NCBI RefSeq assembly: GCF_036421915.1
Contig: NZ_JAZGOM010000009.1
Length of the DNA: 64,000 nt
Source of the DNA: Georgenia_A wangjunii
GTDB taxonomy: Bacteria; Actinomycetota; Actinomycetes; Actinomycetales; Actinomycetaceae
Reading direction: 5' to 3' (one strand)
The notes below the pieces were generated by a model. It searched no databases, was not told the DNA's origin, and saw nothing but the letters and a program-made list of their open reading frames with translations. Position 1 is the stretch's first letter. Each line of letters opens with the position of its first letter. Made by a program: the position numbers and the translations under genes. Positions 27,314 to 36,056 of the stretch are shown here, one piece after another.

Positions 27314-27592
27314 ATGGGCGAGATCATCGGCATCATCATCGCGGGCGCCATCATCGGCGCCCTCGCTCGACTCTTCATGAAGGGCGACCAGAACCTCGGC
27401 ATCCTCTGGACGATCATCCTCGGTGCGCTCGGCGCACTCGTCGGAACCTGGATCGCCGGGCTGATCGGCGTCGACGACACCGACGGCATCGACTGGATCC
27501 GCTGGGCGATCTCGATCGTCATGGCGATCCTGTTCATCAGCATCTACCTGGGCATCACGAACAAGGGCGGGAACAAGCGCGTGGGTCGCTGA
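27314..27592 (+). CDS. GlsB/YeaQ/YmgE-type small membrane protein
   Basis: The 92-residue protein has three hydrophobic helices with the family start MGEIIGIIIAGAIIGALAR and the GxLxT-like central loop (ILGALGALVGTWIA). Members are linked to general and acid stress but have no known enzyme activity. GGGAGGA stands about 10 bases before the ATG. A strong terminator follows the gene. Confidence 0.9.
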   Translation: MGEIIGIIIAGAIIGALARLFMKGDQNLGILWTIILGALGALVGTWIAGLIGVDDTDGIDWIRWAISIVMAILFISIYLGITNKGGNKRVGR

Positions 27593-27607
27593 CCCTCCGT
27601 TCCTGTG

Positions 27608-27641
27608 CGAAGGCCGCCACCGGCACCGGTGGCGGCCTTCG
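27608..27641. terminator. Bidirectional terminator after the GlsB-type gene
   Basis: A perfect 16-base-pair stem (CGAAGGCCGCCACCGG and complement) with a CA loop lies between the converging GlsB-type gene and flavoprotein gene. Confidence 0.8.
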
Positions 27642-27697
27642 TCGTACCCGGACCGGCGTGGTCAGAGGTCCCGGCCGCCACTCGACGGGCGCCGCTC

Positions 27698-27778
27698 GAG
27701 GTGGCAGCCGCGCCGGGCAGGGGATCGTTCCGAGGTCGCGGGCGTACGTGCCGTGCGAGGTGGCGGCCGTGCCGGGCT
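27698..27778. repeat. Short direct repeat
   Basis: GAGGTGGCAGCCGCGCCGGG starting at 27698 is repeated with two changes starting at 27757. It sits between a terminator and the end of the flavoprotein gene; its meaning is unknown and it may be chance duplication. Confidence 0.4.
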
Positions 27779-28845
27779 CAGGCGTTCGGCTGCTTCTTCG
27801 CACGTGCCCGGGCGAGCGCCCGCTCGGCGTCCTCCTGGCACAGCTCCCCGTTGATCCCGATCGCGGCGCGCGCCCCGGAGTCGGTGGCACCGATGACCTG
27901 CGCCGCGAGGTCCGCGAGGTTGCCGACGGCCCACACCCCTTCGGCGCTCGTCCGCCCCTCGTCGTCGACGACGACGCCCCGGCCGAGATCGGTGTCCTCC
28001 ATCTCCACGCCGAGGGGACGCAGGAGAGCGTCGTTGACGCGGAACTTCGGTGCGACGAAGACGGCGGACCGGGGGATCACCTCACCGTCGGCCAGCTCCA
28101 CGCCGCTGACGTGGTCCTCGGTGACCTGCACGGCGCGGACCGGGCCGGTGATGACGCGGACGCCGCGGGCGGCGAGGAGCTCCCGCTCGGGGGGCCCGAG
28201 CTCGTCCGGTGCCACGGAGTTGAGGAAGAGGACGACGTCGTCGCTCCACTGCCGCAGGAGGAGCGCCTGGTGGACGGCGCCCTCGGGGTCCTCCGCGATG
28301 CTGCCGAGCGCCTCGTCGCGCACCTCGTACCCGTGGCAGTACGGGCAGTGGAGGACGTCGCGGCCCCAGCGCTCCGCGACGCCGTCGATGGCCGGGAGGT
28401 GGTCCCGCAGGCCGGTCGCGACGATGACCCGGCGGGCCGGCACGGAGCGGTCGTCCGTCATCCGGACGACGAGGTCTTCCCCCTCGCGGCGCACCTCCGC
28501 CACCTCTGCGTCGAGGATCTGCGCCCCGTACGACTGCGCCTCGCGGCGCCCCGCGGCCCGGAGCTCGGCGGGGTCTGCGCCGTCCCGGGTGAGGTAGCCG
28601 TGCATGGAGGGCGAGGGCGCGTTGCGCGGCTCGCCGGAGTCGACAACGAGGACGGACCGGCGGGCGCGCCCGAGGATGAGCGCGGCAGAGAGCCCCGCCG
28701 GTCCACCCCCGACGATGACGACGTCCACCCGCGCGCCGTCCTCCAGCGCGGTGCTGCCGGCATCGCTGCCCGAGCCCGGGACGGGGCTCGGGGCGTCCGT
28801 GGGGGCAGTGGCGGGGCGTCGCGGGGCGGGCTCGGCGGGAGGCAT
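27778..28845 (-). CDS. FAD-dependent oxidoreductase, thioredoxin reductase-like
   Basis: The 355-residue protein has the N-terminal FAD site VVIVGGGPAGLSAALILGRA, a second dinucleotide region, a CPYCHGYE redox-type CxxC at the position of the thioredoxin-reductase active site, and the C-terminal GNLADLAAQVIGATDSG FAD motif. The CPYC/HGYE form is typical of actinobacterial TrxR-like proteins of unsettled partner rather than of true TrxB. The first 35 residues are Pro/Ala-rich and may precede the true start. Confidence 0.88.
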   Translation of the reverse strand: MPPAEPAPRRPATAPTDAPSPVPGSGSDAGSTALEDGARVDVVIVGGGPAGLSAALILGRARRSVLVVDSGEPRNAPSPSMHGYLTRDGADPAELRAAGRREAQSYGAQILDAEVAEVRREGEDLVVRMTDDRSVPARRVIVATGLRDHLPAIDGVAERWGRDVLHCPYCHGYEVRDEALGSIAEDPEGAVHQALLLRQWSDDVVLFLNSVAPDELGPPERELLAARGVRVITGPVRAVQVTEDHVSGVELADGEVIPRSAVFVAPKFRVNDALLRPLGVEMEDTDLGRGVVVDDEGRTSAEGVWAVGNLADLAAQVIGATDSGARAAIGINGELCQEDAERALARARAKKQPNA

Positions 28846-28988
28846 GGGCTAACCCTCGGTCGCGGCGACGGCACCGGCAACCGCGGGCGCTGCCCTGGCA
28901 CCGGCAGGTGCCGGTGCGGCGCGCGCACCGGCGCCTGCGGGCGTGGCCCTGCCGTCGTGAGCCGGCGTCGCTGCGGGCCGGGTCGTCC

Positions 28989-30965
28989 TCAGCGGCCGCG
29001 CCCGCCGCCTCCGCCACCACCGCCCCCGGAGCGTCCGCCGCCTCCGCGGCCACCACCGCTGCGGCGGGACCCCGACCCCCCGGAGGACCCGGGCGTCGAG
29101 CTGAGCGCGGAGCTCGTCGTGCTCGTGAAGCTCGACATGGCCGAGCCGAGGTGGCGGTACATCCGCACGTCGACGAGCCCGTTCCTGCTGGAGTACCACG
29201 TGGGCCGGCGGACCGTGCGGCCCTCCTCCTCCAGGCGCTCGAAGATCTCGGCCCACCGCTCGGCCACGCCGAAGACCATCGCGTAGGGCAGGTACCGCGA
29301 GAAGATGTCCTCACCCTCCTCCCAGCGGAGCTGTTCGGCCTCGGCGGTCTCGAGGTAGAGCTCGAACCCGCGGACCTGCTCGAAGAGCGCCCGGCCGCGC
29401 GCGGTGCGCTGGATGACGGCACGGCTCGTGGCCAGACGGGCGACGCCGAAGGCGCCGAGGAGCCCGAGCGCGGCGAGTGCGAGCAGCGCCAGGGAGCCGG
29501 GCACGAGCGTGAGGACGACGTCGAGGTTGACGATCGCCACGAGGACCACGACGACGACGACGGCCCACGTGAGCAGCGTGCGGACGTTGAACACGCTCCG
29601 CTTCTCGACGAAGAGCTCACGGGCGTCGACCTCGTCCCGGACGTAGCTCTGCGTCGACGCCATGGTCGACGCGAACGTGTTGCGCAGGTCCGAGAGCGTC
29701 ACCCGGGTGCGGCCCCGGAACAGGGCCTCGAGCAGGCGCCGTTCGTAGCGGCGCAGGTCGTTGCGGTCCGCGCCCCCGGGCTGCTCGAAGAACGTCCAGT
29801 CCTGGGTCCGGCCGAACAACCCCGTGGCCTCGTTCTCCTCGATGCGGAGGTAGCCCCGTGCGGCGAGGTCGACGATCGTCACCGCGACCGCCTGCGCCGT
29901 CGTGCGCTTGTCCCGGAGCAGGGCGACCTCGGCGGGGCGCAGGCCGTCCGGCGGGGCGAAGCGGACCGCGACGGTGGGGGTGCCGGCGAGCTGCGCCACG
30001 GGCGGCGGGGTACCCGGCCCGGGCAGCGTCCCGGGTGTGAGGCCGACGTAGTGGAGGTCGCGGTGGCGCCGGATGCGCAGGAAGGCCCACCCGACCGGGC
30101 CGAGGAGCGCGAGCGGGGCGAGCCAGGCGATGTTCTCGGTGAGGAACCGGGCCGGGGGACCGGTCACGCCGTCGATGGTCTCGAGGCGGCGCTCGGCGGC
30201 GAGCTCGGACTCGGTCTTGGGGTCCGCGACCTCGAGGATCGGGGCGATCTCGCCGAACGTGCCGGCCGGGAAGGCCGCCATGACGGTGAGCTCCTCGCCC
30301 GGCTCGAGGCGGTCGGACCGGGCGGTCACCTGCGGGCCGCCCACCTCGAGCGCGGTGCACCCGTCCGAGCTCGACCGCCCCTGGTAGCAGGCATGGTCGA
30401 TGACGTCGACCGGGCCGGTCACCGTCGTCGTGACCTCCTCGAGGACGACCTCCCAGCCGTTGCCGGTGACGTTCCAGTACAGCTCGTCCTGGTCCGGTAC
30501 GCCGGCCTGGCCGCGGATGGCGTTGAGGGCCCCGCGCACGGTGTAGGAGAACGCGTAGGTCTGCACGCCGCTGCGGCGGTCGCTGCTCCCGTCCGGCGCC
30601 CCGATGTCGACGGCGACATAGGAGCCCTCCTCGCGCGGCCACACACCAGCGGGGGCGCCTGAGGGGCTCGTCACCGCGAAGTCGTCGTACTCGTATACGC
30701 GGACCATGCCCGGCCGCTCCGGGTGGAGGAACCGCGCGGCGAGCTCGCGGGTGAGCCCCAGCCCCTCGCGCGACCCGAAGTCCCACTCGTAGGTCTCGGT
30801 GATCGCCAGCGTGCCGTCGGGTCGTACGTCGATGTCGATGTCGAGCGAACGGACGACGTCGCCGCCGGTGTCGGCCGACGCGGCGAGCGGCGCCGTGACG
30901 ACGGCGAGGAGGGCGAGGGTGAGCGCGGCGAGGACGCGCCACCGGCCGGTGGATCGTGGGGGCAT
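28989..30965 (-). CDS. DUF2207 membrane protein
   Basis: From the ATG at 30965 the protein has 658 residues: a signal peptide (about 1-32), an extracytoplasmic DUF2207 beta-rich domain (SLDIDIDVRPDGTLAITETY), a helix near residue 270 and a cytosolic part. Two close helices follow around residues 470-510, and the tail consists mostly of Gly, Arg and Ser. Function is unknown across the family. No clear ribosome site was found. The gene diverges from the helicase gene. Confidence 0.85.
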   Translation of the reverse strand: MPPRSTGRWRVLAALTLALLAVVTAPLAASADTGGDVVRSLDIDIDVRPDGTLAITETYEWDFGSREGLGLTRELAARFLHPERPGMVRVYEYDDFAVTSPSGAPAGVWPREEGSYVAVDIGAPDGSSDRRSGVQTYAFSYTVRGALNAIRGQAGVPDQDELYWNVTGNGWEVVLEEVTTTVTGPVDVIDHACYQGRSSSDGCTALEVGGPQVTARSDRLEPGEELTVMAAFPAGTFGEIAPILEVADPKTESELAAERRLETIDGVTGPPARFLTENIAWLAPLALLGPVGWAFLRIRRHRDLHYVGLTPGTLPGPGTPPPVAQLAGTPTVAVRFAPPDGLRPAEVALLRDKRTTAQAVAVTIVDLAARGYLRIEENEATGLFGRTQDWTFFEQPGGADRNDLRRYERRLLEALFRGRTRVTLSDLRNTFASTMASTQSYVRDEVDARELFVEKRSVFNVRTLLTWAVVVVVVLVAIVNLDVVLTLVPGSLALLALAALGLLGAFGVARLATSRAVIQRTARGRALFEQVRGFELYLETAEAEQLRWEEGEDIFSRYLPYAMVFGVAERWAEIFERLEEEGRTVRRPTWYSSRNGLVDVRMYRHLGSAMSSFTSTTSSALSSTPGSSGGSGSRRSGGGRGGGGRSGGGGGGGGGRGR

Positions 30966-31162
30966 GTCTGGCACGCTAACCGGTCGGCCGTCGGGCCCGT
31001 CACGGACGTCACACCGCCGGAACCGCTCGGATGGGGCATAGTGGAGGCGTGGGCACCGCGTCTTAGCGAGCCCAGCGTCGTCGAGTTCGAGTGCAGCGCA
31101 CGCGCTGCCGGTCGTCCTGAGCGGCGAACTCCGACCCTTTTCTGAGCCCGAGAGGCCCTCCC

Positions 31163-32728
31163 TTGACGTCATTCTCCTCGTTCGACCTGCCCGCGCCCGT
31201 CCTCAAGCACCTGACGGCCACCGGCCTCACCGAGGCCTTCCCCATCCAGGCCGCCACGCTGCCGGACACCCTGCAGGGTCGCGACGTGCTCGGCCGCGGC
31301 CGCACCGGCTCCGGCAAGACGCTCGCGTTCTCGCTGCCCATGGTCACGCGCCTCGCCGCGTCCGGCGGGCGCCGCACGCCCAGCCGCCCCCGCGGCCTCG
31401 TCCTCGCGCCGACCCGTGAGCTCGCCAACCAGATCAACGCCACGATCGAGCCGCTCGCGAAGGCCCTCGGCCTGACGACGACGACGATCTTCGGCGGCGT
31501 CGCCCAGTCCCGCCAGGTGACCGCGCTGCGCGCCGGCGTCGACATCCTCATCGCGTGCCCCGGCCGCCTCGAGGACCTCCTCAACCAGAAGCTCCTCAGC
31601 CTCGACGAGGTCGCGATCACCGTCCTCGACGAGGCCGACCACATGGCCGACCTCGGCTTCCTCCCGGGCGTCAAGCGGATCATGGACCGCACGCCCACCC
31701 GCGGCCAGCGCATGCTCTTCTCGGCCACGCTCGACAACGGGGTGGACATCCTCGTCAAGCGCTACCTGAGCAACCCGCTGCGCCACTCGGTCGACAGCGC
31801 CGAGTCGCCCGTCGCCGCGATGACGCACCACGTCCTCGCCCTGGCGAGCGCGGACGACAAGAAGCGGGTCGTCCACCACCTCGCCTCGGGCACGTCCAAG
31901 CGCCTGCTCTTCACGCGCACGAAGCACCAGGCGAAGAAGCTGGCCAAGCAGCTGACCGCCGGCGGGGTCCCCGCCGTCGACCTGCACGGCAACCTCAGCC
32001 AGCCGGCGCGTGAGCGCAACCTCGCCGCGTTCTCCTCCGGCGCCGTCCGCGTCCTCGTCGCGACCGACATCGCCGCCCGCGGCATCCACGTCGACGACAT
32101 CGAGCTCGTCGTCCACGTCGACCCGCCCGCCGAGCACAAGGCGTACCTGCACCGCTCGGGCCGCACGGCCCGCGCCGGCTCCGGCGGCGACGTCGTCACG
32201 CTCATGCTCCCCGAGGAGGCCGGCGACGTCCGGACCCTCACCCGCCAGGCGAAGATCACCGCGAAGCCGCAGTCGGTCCGCCCCGGCGACCAGGTGCTCC
32301 AGCGCCTCGTCGGCGAGATCGCCCCGATCGTCATGCCGGCTGCCCCGCAGCCCGAGGTGGTCGGTGCACGCACCGGTGGGCCCGCCTCCGCCGGGGGTGG
32401 GCGCTCCCGTGGGAACGCCGGTCGCGGCCAGGGCGGCCGTTCCGGTGGCGCCGCTGGTGGCCGTTCCGGCGGTGGCCAGGGTGGACGCTCCGGTGGTGGC
32501 GCTGCGGGTGGCCGCTCCGGTGGCGCCGCTGGTGGGCGTTCCGGCGGGGGCCAGGGTGGCCGTTCCGGTGGCGGCCAGGGGCGCCCGGTCCAGGGCGGGT
32601 CCACGGTCATGTGGTCCTCCTCGACCGGCGGCGCCTCGAGCGGCTCCGCCTCCGCCAGCGGTGGCGCGGGCGGGGAGTCCGGCGGGCGCCGTCAGCGCCC
32701 CCGCGGGCGTCGTCCTGCGGGCGTCTGA
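31163..32728 (+). CDS. DEAD-box ATP-dependent RNA helicase
   Basis: The 521-residue helicase has the Q motif (FDLPAPVLKHL), motif I GRTGSGKT, Ia PTRELANQI, motif II VLDEADHM, motif III SATL, then DIAARGIH and HRSGRTARAG. About 130 C-terminal residues are Gly/Arg/Ser-rich with repeated GGRSGG units, an RNA-binding tail. It unwinds RNA in ribosome assembly or decay, often in the cold. It starts with TTG (31163), preceded by AGAGG 7 bases ahead; no ATG or GTG in frame lies near. Confidence 0.95.
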   Translation: MTSFSSFDLPAPVLKHLTATGLTEAFPIQAATLPDTLQGRDVLGRGRTGSGKTLAFSLPMVTRLAASGGRRTPSRPRGLVLAPTRELANQINATIEPLAKALGLTTTTIFGGVAQSRQVTALRAGVDILIACPGRLEDLLNQKLLSLDEVAITVLDEADHMADLGFLPGVKRIMDRTPTRGQRMLFSATLDNGVDILVKRYLSNPLRHSVDSAESPVAAMTHHVLALASADDKKRVVHHLASGTSKRLLFTRTKHQAKKLAKQLTAGGVPAVDLHGNLSQPARERNLAAFSSGAVRVLVATDIAARGIHVDDIELVVHVDPPAEHKAYLHRSGRTARAGSGGDVVTLMLPEEAGDVRTLTRQAKITAKPQSVRPGDQVLQRLVGEIAPIVMPAAPQPEVVGARTGGPASAGGGRSRGNAGRGQGGRSGGAAGGRSGGGQGGRSGGGAAGGRSGGAAGGRSGGGQGGRSGGGQGRPVQGGSTVMWSSSTGGASSGSASASGGAGGESGGRRQRPRGRRPAGV

Positions 32729-32962
32729 CCGACCCCAGCTCTAGACGCGCAGACGCCGGTGGCCTCAGGGCCGCCGGCGTCTCGTGCGTTTCCGGGCGCC
32801 GCGGTTCGTCGCGCCTCGGGCTTCGTCGCGGTTGCGGCCCGGAGGCGGTGGCCGGGCTCGCGCTGCCCGATCGGGCACGCGGTGGCCGCGGTCGTTGACC
32901 GACGCCCCGGGACGCGACGACGATCAGCGAGTCAGTCGCCGACGCCGTCCGCAGGAGGAACC

Positions 32963-33376
32963 ATGAGCTCGCGCCTCAACCCCTACATCCACCTCGACGG
33001 GACGGCCCGCGAGGCGCTCGAGTTCTACCAGCGCATCTTCGGTGGCGACGTCGCGCTCAACACCTACGGCGAGCTCGGCTCACCCGACGCGCCCTTCGCG
33101 GACAAGGTCATGCACGGGCTGCTCGAAGGAGACGACGGGTTCGCACTCATGATCTCGGACGTCCCGCCCGGCATGGAGTACGAGCCCGGCGGGAACATCA
33201 CGATCAGCATCAGCGGCGACGACGCCAGCACCCTGCGCCGCTACTGGGAGGAGCTCTCCGCGGGCGGGAGCGTGTCCGTGCCGCTCGAGAAGCAGATGTG
33301 GGGGGACGAGTTCGGCCAGTGCCGCGACAAGTTCGGCGTCGCGTGGATGGTCAACATCGCCGGCGAGGCCGCCTGA
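32963..33376 (+). CDS. VOC/PhnB-like protein (glyoxalase fold)
   Basis: The 137-residue protein matches the PhnB/3-demethylubiquinone-type VOC family: PYIHLDGTAREALEFYQRIF at the start and WGDEFGQCRDKFGVAWMVNI at the end. These proteins have a metal-binding glyoxalase fold, but most have no known reaction. AGGAGG lies 4 bases before the ATG at 32963. Confidence 0.9.
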   Translation: MSSRLNPYIHLDGTAREALEFYQRIFGGDVALNTYGELGSPDAPFADKVMHGLLEGDDGFALMISDVPPGMEYEPGGNITISISGDDASTLRRYWEELSAGGSVSVPLEKQMWGDEFGQCRDKFGVAWMVNIAGEAA

Positions 33377-33475
33377 GCGACGGCTGCCTGAGCCGCCTGG
33401 CTCGCCCGGGCACCCTGACGCGCCGGGCCGCGGGGCCCGCGCGAGCGACCCGACGGCGCCGGCGCGCCGGACGCG

Positions 33476-33625
33476 TCAGCGCTTGGGCTTCTTCCCCCGG
33501 TTCGTGACCTTGCCGAAGAGCTCCTTCGCCTTGCGCTGGTTCTCCGGCTTTGCGGCCTCGCGCCGGATGATCTGTGCTGCCTTGACCGCGATCCCGCCGC
33601 GGATCGCCTTGCGCAGGAAGCCCAT
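33476..33625 (-). CDS. Small basic protein, 49 residues
   Basis: An ATG at 33625 with GAGGAG about 6 bases ahead opens a 49-residue frame ending in TGA. The product begins MGFLRKAIRGG and is rich in Lys, Arg and Ala, with an amphipathic middle and a basic KPKR end. Its size, charge and good ribosome site suggest a real nucleic-acid- or membrane-associated small protein, but no family is recognised. Confidence 0.65.
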   Translation of the reverse strand: MGFLRKAIRGGIAVKAAQIIRREAAKPENQRKAKELFGKVTNRGKKPKR

Positions 33626-33814
33626 GTCGTCTCCTCGGTCTCACGGCCGCCCGCGGTGGGAGGCGCTGGCGACGACCGTACGAGTGCACCGGCCGGACCG
33701 CCACCCGTGCCCAGGCGCGAGTGGCGGGAGGGGCGTGGAGGGGAAGGTCACCGGCCGGGCCGTTGCCGGGGCCTGCGAGGTTTGAGAGGCTGGGAACGCA
33801 CCCCTATGAGGGCA

Positions 33815-33857
33815 CCGGACGAGGGAGCTGTACCCGGCGAGCGACAAGACGGCCACG
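33815..33857 (+). promoter_or_regulatory. Guanidine-III riboswitch (ykkC-III)
   Basis: The order CCGGACGAGG, GCTGT, ACCCGG, ACAAGACGGC closely follows the guanidine-III aptamer core. GCTGT (33827-33831) can pair with ACGGC (33848-33852) to give helix P2, and the two CCGG elements are placed as in the pseudoknotted fold. The aptamer ends just before the ribosome site AAGGAG at 33858-33863 of the exporter gene, so guanidine binding would free or block translation start directly. The downstream gene is a guanidinium exporter, which strongly supports the call. Confidence 0.85.
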
Positions 33858-33869
33858 AAGGAGTCCGTC

Positions 33870-34184
33870 ATGTCCTGGTTCGTCCTCGTCCTCTCCGGCG
33901 TCCTCGAAGCCGTGTGGGCCACCGCCCTCGGGAAGTCCGAAGGATTCACGAGGCCCGCGCCCACGGTCACGTTCCTCGTCGCGCTGGCCCTGAGCATGGT
34001 CGGCCTCGCCTACGCCATGAGGTCGCTGCCCGTCGGGACGGCGTACGCCGTCTGGGTGGGCATCGGCGCCGTCCTCACCGTCACCTACGCGATGGTGACC
34101 GGCGAGGAGCCTGCGTCGCTCGTCAAGGTTCTCCTCCTCGGCGGGATCGTCGGGTGCGTCGTCGGGCTCAAGGTCGTCGAGTAG
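33870..34184 (+). CDS. gdx: Guanidinium exporter of the SMR family (Gdx/SugE)
   Basis: The 104-residue protein has four membrane helices. Residues Glu13, Trp16, Ser42, Tyr59 and Trp62 fall where the guanidinium-specific Gdx exporters carry them, with Glu13 being the proton/substrate site shared by all SMR proteins. It should export guanidinium in exchange for protons as a dual-topology dimer. A guanidine-III riboswitch lies directly upstream, matching this substrate and arguing against a general multidrug pump. Confidence 0.93.
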   Translation: MSWFVLVLSGVLEAVWATALGKSEGFTRPAPTVTFLVALALSMVGLAYAMRSLPVGTAYAVWVGIGAVLTVTYAMVTGEEPASLVKVLLLGGIVGCVVGLKVVE

Positions 34185-34263
34185 CTCCCGGTTGCCCGCC
34201 CAGCCCGGCCGACGAGACTTGTCCCGTCCGCCGCCGCGTGGCGTCGGGGCGAGGAGGCTTGCG

Positions 34264-34479
34264 ATGGCAGACGACACGTTCCGCAAGGGCGACCACGTGT
34301 CCTGGAAGAGCCACGGCAGCACGGCCGAGGGAAAGGTCGAGCGCACGATCACCGAGGACACGGAAGCGGCGGGGCGGACGGTGCGCGCCTCCGACGAGGA
34401 GCCCCAGTACGTCGTCCGGAGCAACAAGAGCGGCAAGACCGCCGTCCACAAGCCGTCGGCGCTCGAGCGGAAGGACTGA
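34264..34479 (+). CDS. DUF2945 (Tudor-like) small protein
   Basis: The 71-residue protein contains KGDHVSWKSHGSTAEGKVER and YVVRSNKSGKTAVHKPSALE, the pattern of the DUF2945 / hypervirulence-associated Tudor domain. Its role in bacteria is unknown. GAGGAG stands about 8 bases before the ATG. It is the last host gene before the prophage. Confidence 0.85.
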   Translation: MADDTFRKGDHVSWKSHGSTAEGKVERTITEDTEAAGRTVRASDEEPQYVVRSNKSGKTAVHKPSALERKD

Positions 34480-34541
34480 CCGGGGCTGGACGACGTCCGG
34501 GGACGACTGGCGCGACACGGTCAAGGGCTGACCGGTCGCGG

Positions 34542-34584
34542 TGGGCCCCGTGGGGATCGAACCCACAACCCGCGGATTAAAAGT
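34542..34584 (-). other. attL: 3' half of tRNA-Lys (TTT)
   Basis: On the minus strand this 43-base piece holds the anticodon loop CTTTTAA (anticodon TTT), the variable loop, a full T-arm (GTGGG/CCCAC) and the 3' acceptor strand with discriminator A. The expected 5' anticodon stem is lost beyond 34584, so no tRNA can form here. This is the fragment left by integrase-mediated insertion into tRNA-Lys; the intact gene should be at the right end of the prophage. Confidence 0.88.
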
Positions 34585-34666
34585 GCTCTGCGTGCCCCGT
34601 AGCGACTGCTAGCGCGGCATAGCGCCGCATGGCAGAAACGCCGGAACGGCGCGGGTCCTGGCCCAC

Positions 34667-35827
34667 CTAGCGGCCCTCGGACTGAACAACTCGTAGCCCC
34701 GCATAGCGTGGCTCAGCGTCTGTCTGCGTCCCATCTGCGTCCCGCCCGGGCCGCCGGAGAGCGGCGAGCACCGCGGCGGTCGGGACGTCGGCGAGGTGGG
34801 CGTAGCGCTGCGTCGTGAGCGGCGACTGGTGCCCGAGGAGTCGGCCCACCTCGGCGAGCGGGACGCCGTCCTGCAGGAGCCACGAGGCGTAGGTGTGCCG
34901 CAGGTCGTGCACCCGCACGTGCCCGACGCCGGCCGCCTTCGCCGCGGCCGCGAAGACCTTCCGGAACAGGCTGTCGTCGAGGATCGCACCGGCCGGCGTC
35001 GTGACGGCCAATCCGGACCGGCACCTCCCGAGCGGGTGCGGGTACCCACACTCCCTCGACGTCGCCCCGTCGAGCTCCACCCAGCTGGGTAGCGGGACGT
35101 GCCGGCGCTGCCGGCCCTTCGGGTACGGCTTCATGGCCCGCCCCGTCGTCGACCACACCTCCGCGACCTCGACCACGCCGCGCTCGCGGTCGATGCGCGC
35201 CGTGTGCAGGCCCGCGGCCTCGCCCCACCGCATCCCCGTGGCGACGAGCAGCGCGGCCATGCGCGCGTGCTCGCCCGCGAGGTGCTCGTGGAGCGCGGCG
35301 AACTCGTCCCGCGTCAGGTACCGCTCCGCTGAGCCCTGCCCGCCCCCGAGGCGCATCCGTGTCGCCGGGTTCGCCGTCAGGATCCCCGCATCGACGGCCG
35401 CGGCGAGCGACGCCGAGAGCAGGTGCACGATCCGCTGCACCGTCGCGGCCGAGCGCTCGCGGCTACCGTCTCCCGCGCGGAGCTCGGCGGCCCATGCGCG
35501 GATGTCGTGCCGTGTGATCGCGCCGAGCGGTACGTCGCCCCAGCGGGGGATCAGGTGCAGGTCGCGGCGCCCGACGTCGGCTCGCAGCGTGGACGCCTCC
35601 ACCGACCGCGTCGGCCACCATGCCTCGCACCACGCACCCCAGGTCATGCGCGCCGCTTCGGGGGAGCGCCACCCGATGTCACGCGACGCGGCCTCGGCTT
35701 CACCGGCGGCTCTCAGCGCGGCCGCCTTGTGCGCGAACGGGCCGCCCGGCGCCGTGTACTCGCGCCCGTCGGCGCCCCGGTACCGGCCCGAGTACTTCCC
35801 GGTCCGGGTCTTCTTCACCCACGCCAC
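34667..35827 (-). CDS. int: Site-specific tyrosine recombinase (phage integrase)
   Basis: The 386-residue integrase has an N-terminal arm-binding/SAM-like region and a catalytic domain with the first Arg in ATGMRWGEAAGL, the HDLRHTYAS box, the second His in LLGHQSP and the nucleophilic Tyr in TTQRYAHL. It inserts and, with an excisionase, removes the prophage at tRNA-Lys. It reads toward the attachment site 80 bases away, a standard layout. Confidence 0.96.
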   Translation of the reverse strand: MAWVKKTRTGKYSGRYRGADGREYTAPGGPFAHKAAALRAAGEAEAASRDIGWRSPEAARMTWGAWCEAWWPTRSVEASTLRADVGRRDLHLIPRWGDVPLGAITRHDIRAWAAELRAGDGSRERSAATVQRIVHLLSASLAAAVDAGILTANPATRMRLGGGQGSAERYLTRDEFAALHEHLAGEHARMAALLVATGMRWGEAAGLHTARIDRERGVVEVAEVWSTTGRAMKPYPKGRQRRHVPLPSWVELDGATSRECGYPHPLGRCRSGLAVTTPAGAILDDSLFRKVFAAAAKAAGVGHVRVHDLRHTYASWLLQDGVPLAEVGRLLGHQSPLTTQRYAHLADVPTAAVLAALRRPGRDADGTQTDAEPRYAGLRVVQSEGR

Positions 35828-35828
35828 G

Positions 35829-36056
35829 TCAACGCGGCTTCACGAGGCGCCGCTCGCGCGCGGCGCGCAGCCGGTGCACCAGCTGCGGGCTGTGCGCGAG
35901 GGCGGCCGGCTCATCGAGGAGGCGGTTCACGACCTGGTAGTAGCGCGTCGCACTCATTCCGAAGCGCTCGCGGACGGCGCGTTCCTTCGATCCGCCGGTG
36001 CGCCAGAACTCGGCCTCGAAGTCGAGGATCTGGAGCTCGGTGTCTGCTAGCGCCAT
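35829..36056 (-). CDS. DUF3263-type small phage protein
   Basis: The 75-residue protein contains ILDFEAEFWRTGGSKERAV and RERFGMSATRYYQVVNRLLD, the DUF3263 pattern, a small helical domain with an HTH-like segment found in actinobacteria and their phages. Its start shares one base with the stop of the ImmA/IrrE-like gene (TGATG), and its stop lies one base from the integrase start. DNA binding is likely but not shown. Confidence 0.82.
   Translation of the reverse strand: MALADTELQILDFEAEFWRTGGSKERAVRERFGMSATRYYQVVNRLLDEPAALAHSPQLVHRLRAARERRLVKPR

Noticed and set aside
34542..34640. Complete tRNA-Lys gene
   Set aside because: Only the 3' half pairs; the 5' anticodon stem, D-arm and acceptor strand are missing.
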